From NCBI GenBank assembly GCA_965238305.1, contig CBDEHK010000001.1, positions 2,046,001 to 2,110,000 on the forward strand: 64,000 nt of DNA, read 5' to 3'. The notes below the pieces were generated by a model, which did not search any database, had not been told where the DNA came from, and worked only from the letters and a program-made list of their open reading frames with translations. Shown here piece after piece: positions 37,172 through 46,155 of this stretch. Position 1 is the stretch's first letter; each line of letters opens with the position of its first letter. Origin of the DNA: CBDCGJ01 sp965238305 (GTDB lineage Bacteria > Pseudomonadota > Alphaproteobacteria > GCA-2731375). The translations under genes and the position numbers were made by a program.

Positions 37172-38095
37172 TTAACCGATCAGGCCGGCCGATTGTGCGA
37201 TCTGAAATAGGCCCTGGGCCGCGACATCGCTTTCCTCTCGCCGCGTCGATACACCTGCTATCGAAAAAGCATTTTGATACAATTCACTAAGCTTGTCGCC
37301 GCCTATTATCACCACTTCATGCTTTTCGGGCGTAATCAAGCCGCGCCCCTCGGCAATTTCTCCGCCAATCAACAGTCCTGACAAATAGCTCTCAATATTT
37401 TCTGGCGGCAAACGGCCGAACAAGGCGAGGCTGCGGGCACTGAAAAGGGCAGATAGCGTTGCGGGCGCGACGGCGTCGGTCATGTGACGGACCCCAACGC
37501 TGAACGCATCCGGGTCGAATTCGCTGTCTCGCATCAGGCTGCCCAGAATAGAATGTTGTTTCAAAGTGGCGTACAACTCGCCAGTCATAAAGGTTTGAAA
37601 GCTATTGATCGTTGTGCCCGACATGTGAACCCATTTACTGTGTGTGCCTGGCAGAATCAGCACTTGTGAAGATGGTGCATAGGTGGCGGCACCGAGAATT
37701 TGCACTTCTTCCCCGCGCATCACATCCGGCCAACCGCCGCGCGGATCGTAGGAAAGGCCCGCGACAAAATATACTTTCCCGCCGGTATCTAACTCATGGC
37801 ATTGAAGTGCGTTGGCAATTGCTGTGACGTCAATAGGGCAGGTTATATAATCGGTCTCGACCCAGCCTTGTTTGCTGGTGATCATGCCGGCGCAAATGAT
37901 CGGCGCCGATGGATGCTGTAACCGCCAGGTGGCGGTGAATTCTTGCAGCACGCGTTCGAAACCTTGATCATGGATGTTTAATATGCCCTGATTGCTGTCC
38001 GTCTGCTCCAGCACCTGACCGCTCTCGTCAATCAGATAACCGCGGAGATTGCTAGTCCCCCAATCGAGCGCAATCAGTCTGAACCGTTCAGCCAT
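37172..38095 (-). CDS. dgoK: 2-dehydro-3-deoxygalactonokinase
   Basis: The 307-residue protein has the DgoK family start LIALDWGTSNLRGYL, CAGMITSKQGWVET, LILPGTHSKWVHM and FQTFMTGELYATL. In galactose (DeLey-Doudoroff) catabolism the enzyme phosphorylates 2-dehydro-3-deoxygalactonate with ATP. No dgoA aldolase gene is nearby, so the pathway is not complete in the window. The gene is the first of a minus-strand run. Confidence 0.9.
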   Translation of the reverse strand: MAERFRLIALDWGTSNLRGYLIDESGQVLEQTDSNQGILNIHDQGFERVLQEFTATWRLQHPSAPIICAGMITSKQGWVETDYITCPIDVTAIANALQCHELDTGGKVYFVAGLSYDPRGGWPDVMRGEEVQILGAATYAPSSQVLILPGTHSKWVHMSGTTINSFQTFMTGELYATLKQHSILGSLMRDSEFDPDAFSVGVRHMTDAVAPATLSALFSARSLALFGRLPPENIESYLSGLLIGGEIAEGRGLITPEKHEVVIIGGDKLSELYQNAFSIAGVSTRREESDVAAQGLFQIAQSAGLIG

Positions 38096-38191
38096 TCATA
38101 CGAATGTCGGTTAATGGGTCAATTCGCGACGCGATCTCTTTCGCGCAACTCCATGCGGACCGTAACATTTGGGATCTCAACTTTTTGAACA

Positions 38192-38220
38192 TTGGCTTGA
38201 TTCCTCAGAATAAGCATAAT
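38192..38220 (+). promoter_or_regulatory. Possible sigma-70-like promoter upstream of STAS gene
   Basis: TTGGCT (38192-38197) and CATAAT (38215-38220) are 17 bases apart, a fair match to housekeeping promoters. It is about 165 bases before the STAS start codon, in the 290-base gap between dgoK and the STAS gene. This is by eye only. Confidence 0.3.
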
Positions 38221-38385
38221 TGCGAACACACGCGAGAACGTTTCCATCTAACAATCGTAGTTTGATACGGCTCTCCGGCCAAATCTGTGGATCAATATGG
38301 GCTTTTAGTCATGACGGTCTTCTGCTAAACACCGCTGGCCAATATCCCAGATCAAACCATCAAATTCCAAGTATAGGAGGCAGAT

Positions 38386-38733
38386 TTGCCGCTAACCGTT
38401 GAACAAAATGGCCCGGCACATATCGTCCGCGCAACCGGGCGGCTTGATCAAACGACATCGAATGAATTCCAAATTGAGTTAGAGAAGACAATTGACGATC
38501 TATCTAGGCCGTTGATATTGTTAGATTTTTCGGGTGTTGATTACATATCGAGCATTGGTCTGCGGGCCCTGTTGATGGCGGCAAAACAATGCAAGGCTAA
38601 AAATGGATCGTTGGTCATGGCAAATTTGACGGATATTGTGCAGGAAGTGTTTGATATTGCCCGTTTTGACAAAATAATCCCGGTTCAGCGGGATGAATCG
38701 GCCGCAATGAACTATTTGCTAAGCTTAGAATGA
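38386..38733 (+). CDS. STAS-domain protein (anti-sigma factor antagonist-like)
   Basis: The 115-residue protein is one STAS domain: IVRATGRLDQTTSNEFQIEL, then LLDFSGVDYISSIGLRALL, in which the serine of the S-S-x-G motif is the usual phosphorylation site. Such proteins bind an anti-sigma factor or act in stressosome-like switches. The start is a TTG at 38386, five bases after a perfect AGGAGG, which settles it. No anti-sigma kinase or phosphatase is adjacent, so the partner must be elsewhere. Confidence 0.87.
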   Translation: MPLTVEQNGPAHIVRATGRLDQTTSNEFQIELEKTIDDLSRPLILLDFSGVDYISSIGLRALLMAAKQCKAKNGSLVMANLTDIVQEVFDIARFDKIIPVQRDESAAMNYLLSLE

Positions 38734-38769
38734 CAAACAGCCTGATCGGGGCGATTAATTGTTGATTTC

Positions 38770-38823
38770 TCGATAGTTACTAATTATTCGATAGTTACTA
38801 AAATGTCGCAAATAGTGAAAATG
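38770..38823. repeat. Degenerate tandem repeat, 18-bp unit, three copies
   Basis: Units start at 38770, 38788 and 38806. The first two share TCGATAGTTACTAA, and units two and three share the end AAAATG. It lies between the STAS gene stop and the lipoprotein gene start. A separate TCGATAGT is at 38873. It could be a protein-binding array or a slippage product. Confidence 0.6.
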
Positions 38824-38913
38824 TCACGGCAAAGAATTGCGCCAATATCTTAACTTCGGTTACAGTTACGAATCGATAGTATTTGTGTCCTGAATCAGGA
38901 AACGGTGTGCCCT

Positions 38914-39384
38914 ATGTTTTTGAGAATTTCGGCAGTTCTTTTGGTGGTATTTGCACTTTCCGCCTGTACCTACAACATCTCGGAGGAAGGGCTGTATCAA
39001 TATGGTGATCCTTACCGAGTGTCGGATCAGGTCACGGATGACAGTTATGAGCGTATGCGCCTGTTTTGGTGGGGTGAATATGCGGGTCGGAAATCGACGG
39101 TTTATTTGAAACGTTTCAGTGTTGACGGGCGTCTGGTGATATGTGGCATGCGGGTCCGTTCTTCCGGTTTGGCCGAGGCGTTGGAGAATGAATGGTTTGC
39201 CGAAGGCAAAATCGTCATTGATGGCGCGCGTATCGTCAAGATGGGCTTTCTTCGACCGCAGGCAGAAGATAACGTTGAAAAGGGTGAAGCCGCGACATGC
39301 GTGAACACCGGTTGGCCGGCCCATGAATCTTTAATGACGAAAAAAATGTACGTCGATGGTTTGTCCGCGCGGTTGCGCGTCTAG
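38914..39384 (+). CDS. Predicted lipoprotein
   Basis: The 156-residue protein begins with a lipoprotein signal (MFLRISAVLLVVFALSAC), placing Cys18 as the lipidation site, then TYNISEEGLYQYGDPYRVSD. The mature part has no family I recognise. An in-frame GTG at 38905 is the alternative start, since AGGA is only four bases before it and thirteen before the ATG. The tandem repeat at 38770-38823 lies in its upstream region. Confidence 0.7.
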   Translation: MFLRISAVLLVVFALSACTYNISEEGLYQYGDPYRVSDQVTDDSYERMRLFWWGEYAGRKSTVYLKRFSVDGRLVICGMRVRSSGLAEALENEWFAEGKIVIDGARIVKMGFLRPQAEDNVEKGEAATCVNTGWPAHESLMTKKMYVDGLSARLRV

Positions 39385-39526
39385 CACGCCCAGGCAACTT
39401 TGCGTCTAATGCGAATGTGATTGGGGCAGCACCCTATTCCTTGAGATTTTGTGGAATAGCCGCTTGGTTGCAGCCGATATAAATATTATCTTACTTCTAT
39501 GATTAAGTATGAAAACGGAGACTGAA

Positions 39527-39727
39527 ATGTTCAAAGCTGTGACCTTGACCCTTGCCCTAATTGCCCTTGCCGGATGTTCGCAGGGCCGTGATTCACAAAA
39601 GGTAGGGAGCGTGCTAGATCCACTCTGTGCGCCAGATGGGTCCGTGGTCTATGTACAATATTCGGATTCCAAAGGTGAGTTTAATGACTTGAAGGCGTCG
39701 CGGGCCAACTGCGCCTGGAATAAATAA
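39527..39727 (+). CDS. Small predicted lipoprotein
   Basis: The 66-residue protein has the signal MFKAVTLTLALIALAGC, so it is lipidated at Cys17, and a short mature chain with two more cysteines (PLCAPDG and ANCAWNK) that could form a disulfide. GGAGA precedes the ATG at 39527 by about seven bases. I do not recognise the family. It lies among other small exported proteins. Confidence 0.65.
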   Translation: MFKAVTLTLALIALAGCSQGRDSQKVGSVLDPLCAPDGSVVYVQYSDSKGEFNDLKASRANCAWNK

Positions 39728-39783
39728 CAAGGCATATCTCTACCTGACGGAGACATGCTGCGGTTAGAAAGCCGAGGGATGAG

Positions 39784-40500
39784 ATGTCAAAGTATCGATA
39801 TTCAATATATTCGGGTCTAGCTTTGATTACCGTACCGTTGTTGGTAGCGACCGGTCTTTTGGCGCTGGCAACCAACGGGCACGCAGAATCTGCAATTTCC
39901 GTCGATAAGATTTCGCTTTCCTATGCCTATCGTGTCGGTGTCAATTTGGATGAATTGGGGAAGCAGGCTGCCGCCCGGTGTACGGATATTGGCGGCAGCA
40001 ATTGCCAGGTCGTCATCAGCTGTTCGAAGGGCGGGTTTGGCGCGATTGCTGTCGATGCGAAAAAGCGGGTGTCGGGTGCGGTCTGCGGAAAATTGGATGA
40101 GGCGGCTGCCCGAGGTGAGGCGAAGGCCGGTTGCGTAGCAGGCGGTGGCGCCGAAGCAAGCTGCAACGTCGTCAGTATTTATGAAGACCGAACCCCTGTA
40201 TTTCCGGTCTCGAGATCATTTTTTGCCGGCGATTGGTCGACGACTTGCGGCGGCAAACAAATATTTCGGTTCAAATTTGTCGCTTTCAATGAGTTTCAGG
40301 CGTCGTCCTGTGCCTGCCGTGTCGGTACTGGGCGGAATTGTAAGCTTTGGCGCTGTGCGCCGGTGAAAGGTAATTACACGCCGGGACAACCGGCCGGGAC
40401 GTTTGTTTCACCAACCTTCGGCAAATCACTGATCAAATATGGCGATGAATTAGATTTCAGAACCGTCAGTGCTCGTCAAACCCTGCGTCGTTGTAACTAA
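39784..40500 (+). CDS. Exported protein with DUF4189-like domain
   Basis: The 238-residue protein has an N-terminal signal or anchor (ALITVPLLVATGLLALA), then a DUF4189-type segment, SYAYRVGVNLDELGKQAAA with RCTDIGGSNCQVVISCSKGG, and a cysteine-rich C-terminal half (SCACRVGTGRNCKLWRC). The cysteine content suggests disulfides in the periplasm. The role of this domain is not known. It follows the small lipoprotein gene and converges with yaaA. Confidence 0.7.
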   Translation: MSKYRYSIYSGLALITVPLLVATGLLALATNGHAESAISVDKISLSYAYRVGVNLDELGKQAAARCTDIGGSNCQVVISCSKGGFGAIAVDAKKRVSGAVCGKLDEAAARGEAKAGCVAGGGAEASCNVVSIYEDRTPVFPVSRSFFAGDWSTTCGGKQIFRFKFVAFNEFQASSCACRVGTGRNCKLWRCAPVKGNYTPGQPAGTFVSPTFGKSLIKYGDELDFRTVSARQTLRRCN

Positions 40501-40503
40501 GCG

Positions 40504-41301
40504 TCAGTTCATTAATTCACCGACACCTTCATTGATGCGGTGAAATTCCATTTCGCCGTTCTTGGAGAATTCTGGCCGATAGCGGTAACCCGCCATATTG
40601 AAACCGGCCAAATCGGTGGCGTTCTCGATCCGGTTTTCGACAATATACCGGGCCATCATGCCGCGGGCACGTTTCGCATGAAAAGCCATCACTTTTGGCA
40701 GGCCGCTACGAATTTCCTTGAAAATGGGGGTAACGATATTGGACTTAAGAATCTTCCGATTGACAGATCTGAAATACTCCAAAGACGCTAAATTTACGAT
40801 CGTGGCACCGCCGTTTTCTTTTGCGTCTTTGTCCAATTGTTTGGCGATCCGCGAACCCCAAAATTCGTAAAGATCGTTGCCGCGTGGGTTATCGAGACGG
40901 ATACCCATTTCCAACCGATAAGGCTGGATTAAATCAAACGGCCGCAGCAAACCATAAAGACCCGACAAGATGCGTACGTGATCTTGGGCATAGCCTAAGT
41001 CATCTTCATCCAGTTGCGAGGCTTGGAAGCCCAAGTAAGTATCGCCGTTGAAAGCCAAGATTGCGTGTCGAGCATTATTCGGATTGAACGGCGGTGAGAA
41101 ATTTTTGAAATAATATTGACACTGATCGGCTAGCGCATCGGAAATACTCATTAAGCGCTTGAAGTCCTGATGCTCTAATAGCTTTGCCCGTTTCGCCAGA
41201 ATTTTGGCTTGTGACAATTGCCTTGGCAAGGTATGGGGAAGGGCCGCTGGCAGAGGCGACAAATTCAATCTTTTGGCAGGCGACAATACGGCAATCAACA
41301 T
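40504..41301 (-). CDS. yaaA: Peroxide stress protein YaaA
   Basis: The 265-residue protein matches the YaaA (DUF328) family: IAVLSPAKRLN, FNGDTYLGFQA, LSGLYGLLRPFDLIQPYRLE and MAFHAKRARGMMARY. In E. coli it limits iron-driven DNA damage under hydrogen peroxide. The ATG at 41301 gives the family's normal start; an in-frame ATG at 41328 adds nine residues and has no ribosome site. It diverges from the uup-like gene. Confidence 0.93.
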   Translation of the reverse strand: MLIAVLSPAKRLNLSPLPAALPHTLPRQLSQAKILAKRAKLLEHQDFKRLMSISDALADQCQYYFKNFSPPFNPNNARHAILAFNGDTYLGFQASQLDEDDLGYAQDHVRILSGLYGLLRPFDLIQPYRLEMGIRLDNPRGNDLYEFWGSRIAKQLDKDAKENGGATIVNLASLEYFRSVNRKILKSNIVTPIFKEIRSGLPKVMAFHAKRARGMMARYIVENRIENATDLAGFNMAGYRYRPEFSKNGEMEFHRINEGVGELMN

Positions 41302-41394
41302 AAGCGATGGGCGTCCAGTTTTAGGCATTGTGGTCGGGATTATTCGTCGAATGACTAATTTGCTGCCAACCGGCAGACATTGTAAAGAGACCTT

Positions 41395-43197
41395 ATGGCA
41401 CCACCAATACTGACCTTTCGCGAATTGCGCTTGAGCCTAGGTGAAAGCTTACTTTTTGACCGCATCGACCTAGCAATCGAACGGCGCGAGCGGATCTGTT
41501 TAGTCGGGCGAAACGGCTCCGGCAAGTCGACAATGTTGCGAATCCTTGCCGGTTTGCAGGAAGCCGATTCCGGCGAATTATTCGTTCAGCCTGGCATCCG
41601 GGTGGCTTACATGCCACAAAACCCGCGAATTGAGGGATTTGCGACCGTTATCGATTATGTGCTGGCCGGATTGGCTGATGACGAGCAGGAACATGCCTAT
41701 CGCGGCGAACTGCTGTTGAAGCAACTGAACATTGGCGGCACGCTCGCGACTGAACGACTGTCCGGCGGGGAAGCTAGGCGCGCAGCATTGGCCCGGACAT
41801 TGCTTATTCAACCCGATATCCTACTACTAGACGAACCAACGAACCATCTTGATCTTCCAGCCATTGAATGGCTGGAAGAAGAATTGCTGGATCTGCGCTG
41901 TGCCTTGGTCACCATCAGTCACGACCGCGCATTTCTGGAGCGGACCACCGACCGGACCTGGTGGTTGGACCGCACAGAACTGCGCCGCCACAATCGCGGC
42001 TTTGCCGATTTTGAAAGTTGGTCGGAAACCGTTTATGCGGCCGAAGACAAGGAGCGCCACGAGCTTAACAAATTGATCGCTGTTGAAACCCGCTGGTCCC
42101 ATGAAGGGATCACAGCGCGACGTAAGCGTAATCAGGGGCGGCTTAATCGTCTTTACGAGCTACGCGAGCGGCGACAAACCATGATAAACCGCACTGGTGC
42201 GGCGGAGATGAAAGTAGAGGCCGGAGGCACTTCCGGCAAAATGGTGATGGAATGTGACGAGATCACCAAATCCTATGATAATCGCCCAATCGTGCACAAA
42301 TTTTCCACTCGAATATTACGCGGTGACAGGATCGGAATTATTGGCGCAAATGGTAGTGGTAAGACAACCCTGATCCGGATGATGATGGGCGATCTTACCC
42401 CCGACAGCGGCATCATCCGACGCGGGACAAATTTAGAAACCCTCTATCTTGACCAGCGCCGCGAAGTGCTGGACGAAACCGCGACATTGCAAGACGTCCT
42501 ATGTCCACGCGGCGGTGATCAAGTCGACGTTGCCGGCAACTTGCGTCATATCACGGGGTTTTTGAAAGACTTCCTATTCAGCCCGGGGCAGGCGCGTAGT
42601 CCAGTAAATAGTTTATCGGGCGGTGAGCGCAGCCGCCTACTACTGGCGCGCGCCATGTGCCGGCCATGTAACTTTATGATATTGGACGAGCCGACCAATG
42701 ATCTGGATATGGAAACCCTGGATCTGTTGGTTGAGTTGCTGGCTGAATTCAAAGGCACTTTGATTGCCGTAAGCCATGATCGGGATTTTCTCAATCGTGT
42801 GGTTGGCTCAACTCTGGTATTTGAAGGCGCGGGTCGGGTAAGTGAATATCCGGGCGGTTACGATGACTACCTGATGCAACGACAATCGGTGCCGAACGCT
42901 CGTAGCAGTAAGTCGCCCAAGAAAGAGCTCCCGTCGACTGAAGGACCTGTTTCTCGTGCGCGTCTGTCCTATAAATTTCAACGCCAGCTCGACTTATTGC
43001 CGGAACAGATTGCCGGGCTAGAAGCGAAGATTTGGGACATCGAAGCGCGCTTGGACGATAGTGACTTATTTAACAACTCGCCTGAGCAATATGCAAATCT
43101 AGCGGCCCGACTGACTGCGGCGCAGGCGGAATTATCGGCCGCAGAGGAACGCTGGTTGGAATTGGAAGACATGCGTGAACAAGCTGAAGGGGCGTAA
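41395..43197 (+). CDS. uup: ABC-F ATPase, Uup type
   Basis: The 600-residue protein has two ATPase domains, with Walker A GRNGSGKST and GANGSGKTT, signatures LSGGEARRAALARTL and LSGGERSRLLLARAM, and Walker B LLLDEPTNHLD and ILDEPTNDLD. There is no membrane domain. A C-terminal coiled coil (about 520-590) is the mark of Uup, which acts on ribosomes or DNA structures and affects transposon excision in E. coli. The gene stands between yaaA and the gcrA gene. Confidence 0.92.
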   Translation: MAPPILTFRELRLSLGESLLFDRIDLAIERRERICLVGRNGSGKSTMLRILAGLQEADSGELFVQPGIRVAYMPQNPRIEGFATVIDYVLAGLADDEQEHAYRGELLLKQLNIGGTLATERLSGGEARRAALARTLLIQPDILLLDEPTNHLDLPAIEWLEEELLDLRCALVTISHDRAFLERTTDRTWWLDRTELRRHNRGFADFESWSETVYAAEDKERHELNKLIAVETRWSHEGITARRKRNQGRLNRLYELRERRQTMINRTGAAEMKVEAGGTSGKMVMECDEITKSYDNRPIVHKFSTRILRGDRIGIIGANGSGKTTLIRMMMGDLTPDSGIIRRGTNLETLYLDQRREVLDETATLQDVLCPRGGDQVDVAGNLRHITGFLKDFLFSPGQARSPVNSLSGGERSRLLLARAMCRPCNFMILDEPTNDLDMETLDLLVELLAEFKGTLIAVSHDRDFLNRVVGSTLVFEGAGRVSEYPGGYDDYLMQRQSVPNARSSKSPKKELPSTEGPVSRARLSYKFQRQLDLLPEQIAGLEAKIWDIEARLDDSDLFNNSPEQYANLAARLTAAQAELSAAEERWLELEDMREQAEGA

Positions 43198-43310
43198 ATT
43201 CTAGCGTCATTCCACCAGGCGAATGACGTGCCCAAATCTCCGACAGTAACGTGCATCTTGTGACGCCGCATCTGCCGCCATCACTTCGACAAATTCGTTG
43301 GAAAATCTGC

Positions 43311-43730
43311 TTAACCGAAACGGCGATTGGTCCGTGGTTTTTTCCGGTCGCGCGAAGTGGCGGTTTGATAAGCCAATTGCGAATGGTATTCGCAATATGG
43401 TTGTTCAATATTTGCCGGGCCACCGCAAAATCGGAAGTCGTCGTCACCTGGATCACCAATTGGCCAGCGGCATGTCGACGCGGTCAGGGACAGGATTGTT
43501 GCGCCACCTTCTGGCGCCTGTAATTTGGCTTTGATCTTTTCTTGTTTGCGCTGTTTCCGCGTTACCGAAGATTTCGACGGTTTCGATAAGCCAAGGCGAT
43601 TGGCTTTGCCGATGACAGCGTTGCGGGTGACACCGTCACCCAGTTGTTCAGCAATCAGACGGGCGGACTGTCCTTCTCTCCAAAGCTCGGTTAGAAGTTC
43701 GACTTTTTCGTCAGTCCACTCGACGGCCAT
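43311..43730 (-). CDS. gcrA: GcrA cell-cycle regulator
   Basis: The 139-residue protein has the GcrA helix-turn-helix pattern WTDEKVELLTELWREG, GVTRNAVIGKANRLGL, and the C-terminal sigma-binding region CRWPIGDPGDDDFRFCG with YCEYH. In Caulobacter it binds methylated GANTC sites with sigma-70 and controls cell-cycle genes. The ATG at 43730 follows AGGAGG by seven bases; a longer start at 43754 is less likely. It is the clearest alphaproteobacterial marker here. Confidence 0.95.
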   Translation of the reverse strand: MAVEWTDEKVELLTELWREGQSARLIAEQLGDGVTRNAVIGKANRLGLSKPSKSSVTRKQRKQEKIKAKLQAPEGGATILSLTASTCRWPIGDPGDDDFRFCGGPANIEQPYCEYHSQLAYQTATSRDRKKPRTNRRFG

Positions 43731-43896
43731 TTTATGCCTCCTCTGATCGTCCATAATTTAGCGCCCCACGCGCGATAATGATAATACGCATAGATGTGGT
43801 AAAGGACAATACATAATGTAGGAACAAAGTGTGAACTATACCAAATCCTGTGGATAACCCTGTGAATGAATTTATGGAATGCGGCAGTTTTCTGCG

Positions 43897-44868
43897 CTAA
43901 ATCAAACGTTCAAAAAAAGTGCGGAGGGCGTGGATATACCACGGTCCGATCCGGCTATGAAACCCCATATGGCCGCCGCGGCGAGTGATGACGGGGTGCA
44001 GATTGTTATTATCGTGCCAGGGATAGTCTAAATAGGGCGCAACTGGCACCATCGGATCGTCTTCCGCATGCATCACCAATGTCGGTAACCGAATGCCACT
44101 CATAAATTGCCTGGCCATACATTGCCGCCAATAGTCTTCTGCATCGGCAAAACCATTTCTTGGCGCCACGAACCAATTGTCTATGTCGGTGAAATTGCGG
44201 CTGCGTAATATTGCCGCGTGTTCTCTATTGCTGATGATTGCGCCCACGCCCAACGCTTGGTCTTTGTAATCGTTCAACAATTTTTGGTTGTAGAGATGGT
44301 TGCGCCGACGCAACATAAATTTTGCCGTGAGGGCGAGATCAATTGGGGCGGAAACGGACGCGATTGCCCGCACTGGTAAATTATCGGCAAACTCAGCGGC
44401 GAACTTCAGCACCATATTGCCGCCCAGGGAAAATCCAATCGGTATCACACCCCGGTTTTGCCATTCAGCGTCCAGGGACTGCACGGCATCACGCAGATCG
44501 ACACTACGCCCGGCGTGATATTGCAGCTTACAGACCGGTCGCGAAGGTCCGGCGCCACGCAAATTCAGACGCATAACTGTATATCCGTCATTGCAAAGGG
44601 CACGTGCCGTCATGATGATGTAGCTTGAAGTTTCCGTCCCGGCCAGGCCATGAATAAGAATGACTAGCGGTGAATTCGGTTTTGTGTCGAGTACCGGTCG
44701 ATGCAGTAGGGCAGCTAGCTTATCGCTGCTGTCATCCTGCATTTCCAAGAACAATCGTTGGCCTGGGAATTCGGCTGGATCGGGTAGAATCGAGTTGCGC
44801 AAGGTTTGCAGATCGCCACCCCACCAAGGCGCCCGTTGGCGAAATGACTGCAGACCCAACAACCCCAT
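43897..44868 (-). CDS. YheT-family alpha/beta hydrolase
   Basis: The protein (about 323 residues) has the fold's oxyanion region LVILIHGLAGTETSSY, the nucleophile elbow PIGFSLGGNMVLKFAAE (GFSLGG, Ser), the acid in HAEDDPMVP and the His in RRGGHMGF. This is the YheT/ABHD branch, whose substrates are mostly unknown lipid-like esters. The N-terminal RAPWWGGDLQTL fits the family. The start may be the ATG at 44868 or a GTG at 44892 just after the upstream stop codon. It lies downstream of the DadA-like gene. Confidence 0.87.
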   Translation of the reverse strand: MGLLGLQSFRQRAPWWGGDLQTLRNSILPDPAEFPGQRLFLEMQDDSSDKLAALLHRPVLDTKPNSPLVILIHGLAGTETSSYIIMTARALCNDGYTVMRLNLRGAGPSRPVCKLQYHAGRSVDLRDAVQSLDAEWQNRGVIPIGFSLGGNMVLKFAAEFADNLPVRAIASVSAPIDLALTAKFMLRRRNHLYNQKLLNDYKDQALGVGAIISNREHAAILRSRNFTDIDNWFVAPRNGFADAEDYWRQCMARQFMSGIRLPTLVMHAEDDPMVPVAPYLDYPWHDNNNLHPVITRRGGHMGFHSRIGPWYIHALRTFFERLI

Positions 44869-44893
44869 CGCTTCAGCGCTGATTTCTTTCACC

Positions 44894-46144
44894 TCAGAAC
44901 CGGTCCACACGAAATGGCGCCACGTCCAAGGTCGGAGATTTGCCGGCGACCAAATCAGCAATCAATCGCCCAGTAATCGCTGCTTGCGTCAGTCCCAGGT
45001 GACCATGCCCGAAGGCGAAAAAAGCATTGGTATATTTGGCCGACTTGCTGATTACCGGCAGACTGTCCGGGATCGATGGCCGATGTCCCATCCATTTGTC
45101 TGCTTCACTGACATCCAAACCAGGGAATAGTTCGCTCGCATGTTTCACAAGTATATCGGCGCGTTTGTAGTTGGGCGCGGCGTACAGGCCGGCAAATTCA
45201 ACCGTACCAGCAATGCGCAAACCGGTTTCCATTGGCGTTACGGCGATCCCGCGGTCGGGTATCAATAGACATTGCGCCAGCTCTAATTCTGCTTTGGGCA
45301 AGATCGCGTGATAACCCCGTTCGGTTTCAAGTGGAACCGAATTTGACAGCCGTTTGGCCAGGAACCTGGAATAAGCCCCGGCGGCAACAACAACATTCTC
45401 GATAGCAATATTGCCGTGATTGGTGACGACAGTATGCGCCCCGTTGGCGCCGGCAAGGATATCCTTCACCTCTTGCCGCAGAATTTTGCCGCCATTGCGT
45501 TGAAATGAAGTGGCCAGACTTTGCGACAATCGTAACGGATTGATGCTATGTCCGGCCTGGGGCACATAGATCGCGCCAGCGAACCGATTGCCAAGGGCCG
45601 GCGCCATTTGTCTGAGTTCATCGGCGCTCAGATATTCGTAAGTTACATTGCGGCGGTCACGATAGGCGTTGGCACGGCGACCGGCGGCAAAACTTGCTTC
45701 TGTTTCGTAAATGTAAAGACAGCCATTTTCCCGGATCACATCCAGACAGTCGGCTTCTTCCAACAACGGTTTGTAATAATCAAGCGCCGGTTCTGATAAC
45801 GCCACAATCGATTTGGATATTTCTTCCGCCCGCTCGGCACTGCTGTTCTGCAACATACGCCAGACGAAGGGCGCGACTTTTGGTAAATAAGTGGGCCGGA
45901 TGGTCGCCGGTCCCATCGGGTCCAGCAGCATTTTGGTGGCTTTTTTCAAGAACCCAGGGGTCGCTTCAGGATGTACGGAGCCGGCGGAGAAAATACCGGC
46001 GTTTCCGTAAGAGGCGCCTTCGCCGGGGCCGTCGCGATCGATCAAGGTGACACGGTGACCGTCACGTTGCAGATAAAGGGCGCAACAGATGCCAACAATG
46101 CCGGCACCGACAACGGTTATATTCTTTGGACCGCTTTCGTTCAT
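44894..46144 (-). CDS. D-amino acid dehydrogenase-like FAD oxidoreductase
   Basis: The 416-residue flavoprotein starts with ITVVGAGIVGICCALYLQRDGH (FAD binding, Rossmann), then GASYGNAGIFSAGSVHPEA and GYHAILPKA, with the end FFAFGHGHLGLTQAAITGRLI, matching the DadA group. It oxidises D-amino acids to 2-oxo acids. It lies in tandem with the hydrolase gene downstream and the rhodanese gene upstream, all on the minus strand. The exact substrate is not known. Confidence 0.88.
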   Translation of the reverse strand: MNESGPKNITVVGAGIVGICCALYLQRDGHRVTLIDRDGPGEGASYGNAGIFSAGSVHPEATPGFLKKATKMLLDPMGPATIRPTYLPKVAPFVWRMLQNSSAERAEEISKSIVALSEPALDYYKPLLEEADCLDVIRENGCLYIYETEASFAAGRRANAYRDRRNVTYEYLSADELRQMAPALGNRFAGAIYVPQAGHSINPLRLSQSLATSFQRNGGKILRQEVKDILAGANGAHTVVTNHGNIAIENVVVAAGAYSRFLAKRLSNSVPLETERGYHAILPKAELELAQCLLIPDRGIAVTPMETGLRIAGTVEFAGLYAAPNYKRADILVKHASELFPGLDVSEADKWMGHRPSIPDSLPVISKSAKYTNAFFAFGHGHLGLTQAAITGRLIADLVAGKSPTLDVAPFRVDRF

Positions 46145-46155
46145 CTTAGTGCGGC

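Noticed and set aside
43207..43395. Short minus-strand frame ending RRFGHVIRLVE, after gcrA
   Set aside because: It overlaps the 3' end of gcrA, has no ribosome site and shows no family pattern.
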